NCBI GenBank assembly: GCA_003973375.1
Contig: QNYL01000070.1
Span: forward strand, 1 to 14,714
Source of the DNA: Flavobacteriia bacterium
GTDB lineage: Bacteria; Bacteroidota; Bacteroidia; Flavobacteriales; Flavobacteriaceae
Direction of reading: 5' to 3'
DNA: 14,714 bases
The notes below the pieces were generated by a model that saw only the letters and a program-made list of their open reading frames with translations, made no database searches and was not told the origin of the DNA. Both the position numbers and the translations under genes were made by a program. Shown in pieces: positions 14,519 through 14,714 of the stretch. The first letter of the stretch is position 1. Every line of letters begins with the position of its first letter.

Positions 14519-14674
14519 CCAATACTATTAAAAATATATAACAATAATTATTGGAATTGTTGTTTTAAAACCAATGGCAAAGTCATAGATGTTAATTCCG
14601 GAAATCATAATTTAACTACTTGGGAAAAAAATGGCAGCTCACATCAAAAATGGATACTTGAAAAGACTTACTAA
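14519..14674 (+). pseudogene. Remnant of a ricin-type beta-trefoil lectin C-terminus
   Basis: This frame, bounded by stops at 14516-14518 and 14672-14674, has no start codon. From 14576 it reads GKVIDVNSGN, then NLTTWEKNGSS, then HQKWILEK and a stop. That is the layout of one ricin-B repeat: G-K-x-(I/L)-D-V at the start, a central tryptophan, N-G, and the Q-x-W signature (here QKW) at the end. The first two trefoil repeats, the catalytic or other domains and any start are absent, and the upstream residues (YWNCCFKT) are not recognisable. I interpret it as the surviving 3' end of a secreted lectin-domain protein, for example a glycoside hydrolase. The fragment is short, so coincidence is possible. 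Confidence 0.42.
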
Positions 14675-14714
14675 AAAATTTATAAAGAGATCAAAAATAA
14701 ATAAGCCATCTGTT

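Larger units (their letters stand above)
14397..14714. other. Right-edge region with no intact gene
   Basis: Upstream of the SNF2 gene the DNA is very A/T-rich. It holds the SNF2 -7 box and the lectin-like remnant described separately. After the remnant's stop at 14674, the last 40 bases show nothing recognisable. Whether a further gene begins just beyond the window cannot be judged. Confidence 0.6.

Noticed and set aside
1..14714. CRISPR array, tRNA/rRNA gene, insertion sequence, phage or toxin-antitoxin module
   Set aside because: I found no regularly spaced long repeats, no tRNA-like cloverleaf, no transposase or integrase motifs and no paired small toxin/antitoxin frames.

Overview
The window looks like a chromosomal segment from a member of the Bacteroidota, most likely class Flavobacteriia (family level at best). 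The DNA is visibly A/T-rich and genes mostly lack purine-rich Shine-Dalgarno sequences. Several gene starts are preceded by the Bacteroidota -7 element TAnnTTTG. One small protein carries a type IX secretion (T9SS) C-terminal sorting domain, and the gene families are typical flavobacterial housekeeping ones. I cannot name the genus.

Layout, left to right. (1) A plus-strand cluster covers positions 1-2359: the 3' part of pyrB, a small acidic STAS-like protein, a secreted protein that is essentially a bare T9SS sorting domain, and rnz (RNase Z). Spacing is tight and the last two genes share an ATGA overlap. (2) A convergent small CoA-binding Rossmann protein overlaps the rnz stop by 4 bp. Its promoter region is shared, divergently, with an alanine/glycine:cation symporter. 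(3) The symporter is followed by a membrane-anchored helix-hairpin-helix protein and then an acyl-CoA dehydrogenase with its own -7 element. (4) A two-gene ABC exporter of the FetA/FetB (YbbL/YbbM) family has overlapping genes. (5) A 375-bp convergent gap carries two degenerate arrays with a ~10-bp period. (6) A minus-strand operon reads glycosyltransferase family 2, then TsaC/Sua5 (t6A synthesis), then CCA-adding enzyme, with 4-nt gaps. (7) A 320-bp A/T-rich gap contains two candidate -7 boxes and a 10-bp inverted repeat. (8) A 987-residue SNF2-family ATPase lies on the minus strand. (9) The last ~320 bp hold the SNF2 promoter and, on the plus strand, what looks like the broken C-terminal end of a ricin-type beta-trefoil lectin.

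Functional links: three genes serve tRNA maturation (rnz for 3' trailer removal, cca for CCA addition, tsaC for t6A37), although they sit in two separate operons. Most of the window is ordinary core genome. I did not find a convincing new defence or mobile system. The most unusual items are the cargo-less T9SS sorting-domain protein coupled to rnz, the candidate beta-clamp-binding peptide inside an insertion of the SNF2 motor, the lectin remnant at the right edge, and the ~10-bp periodic arrays after fetB.
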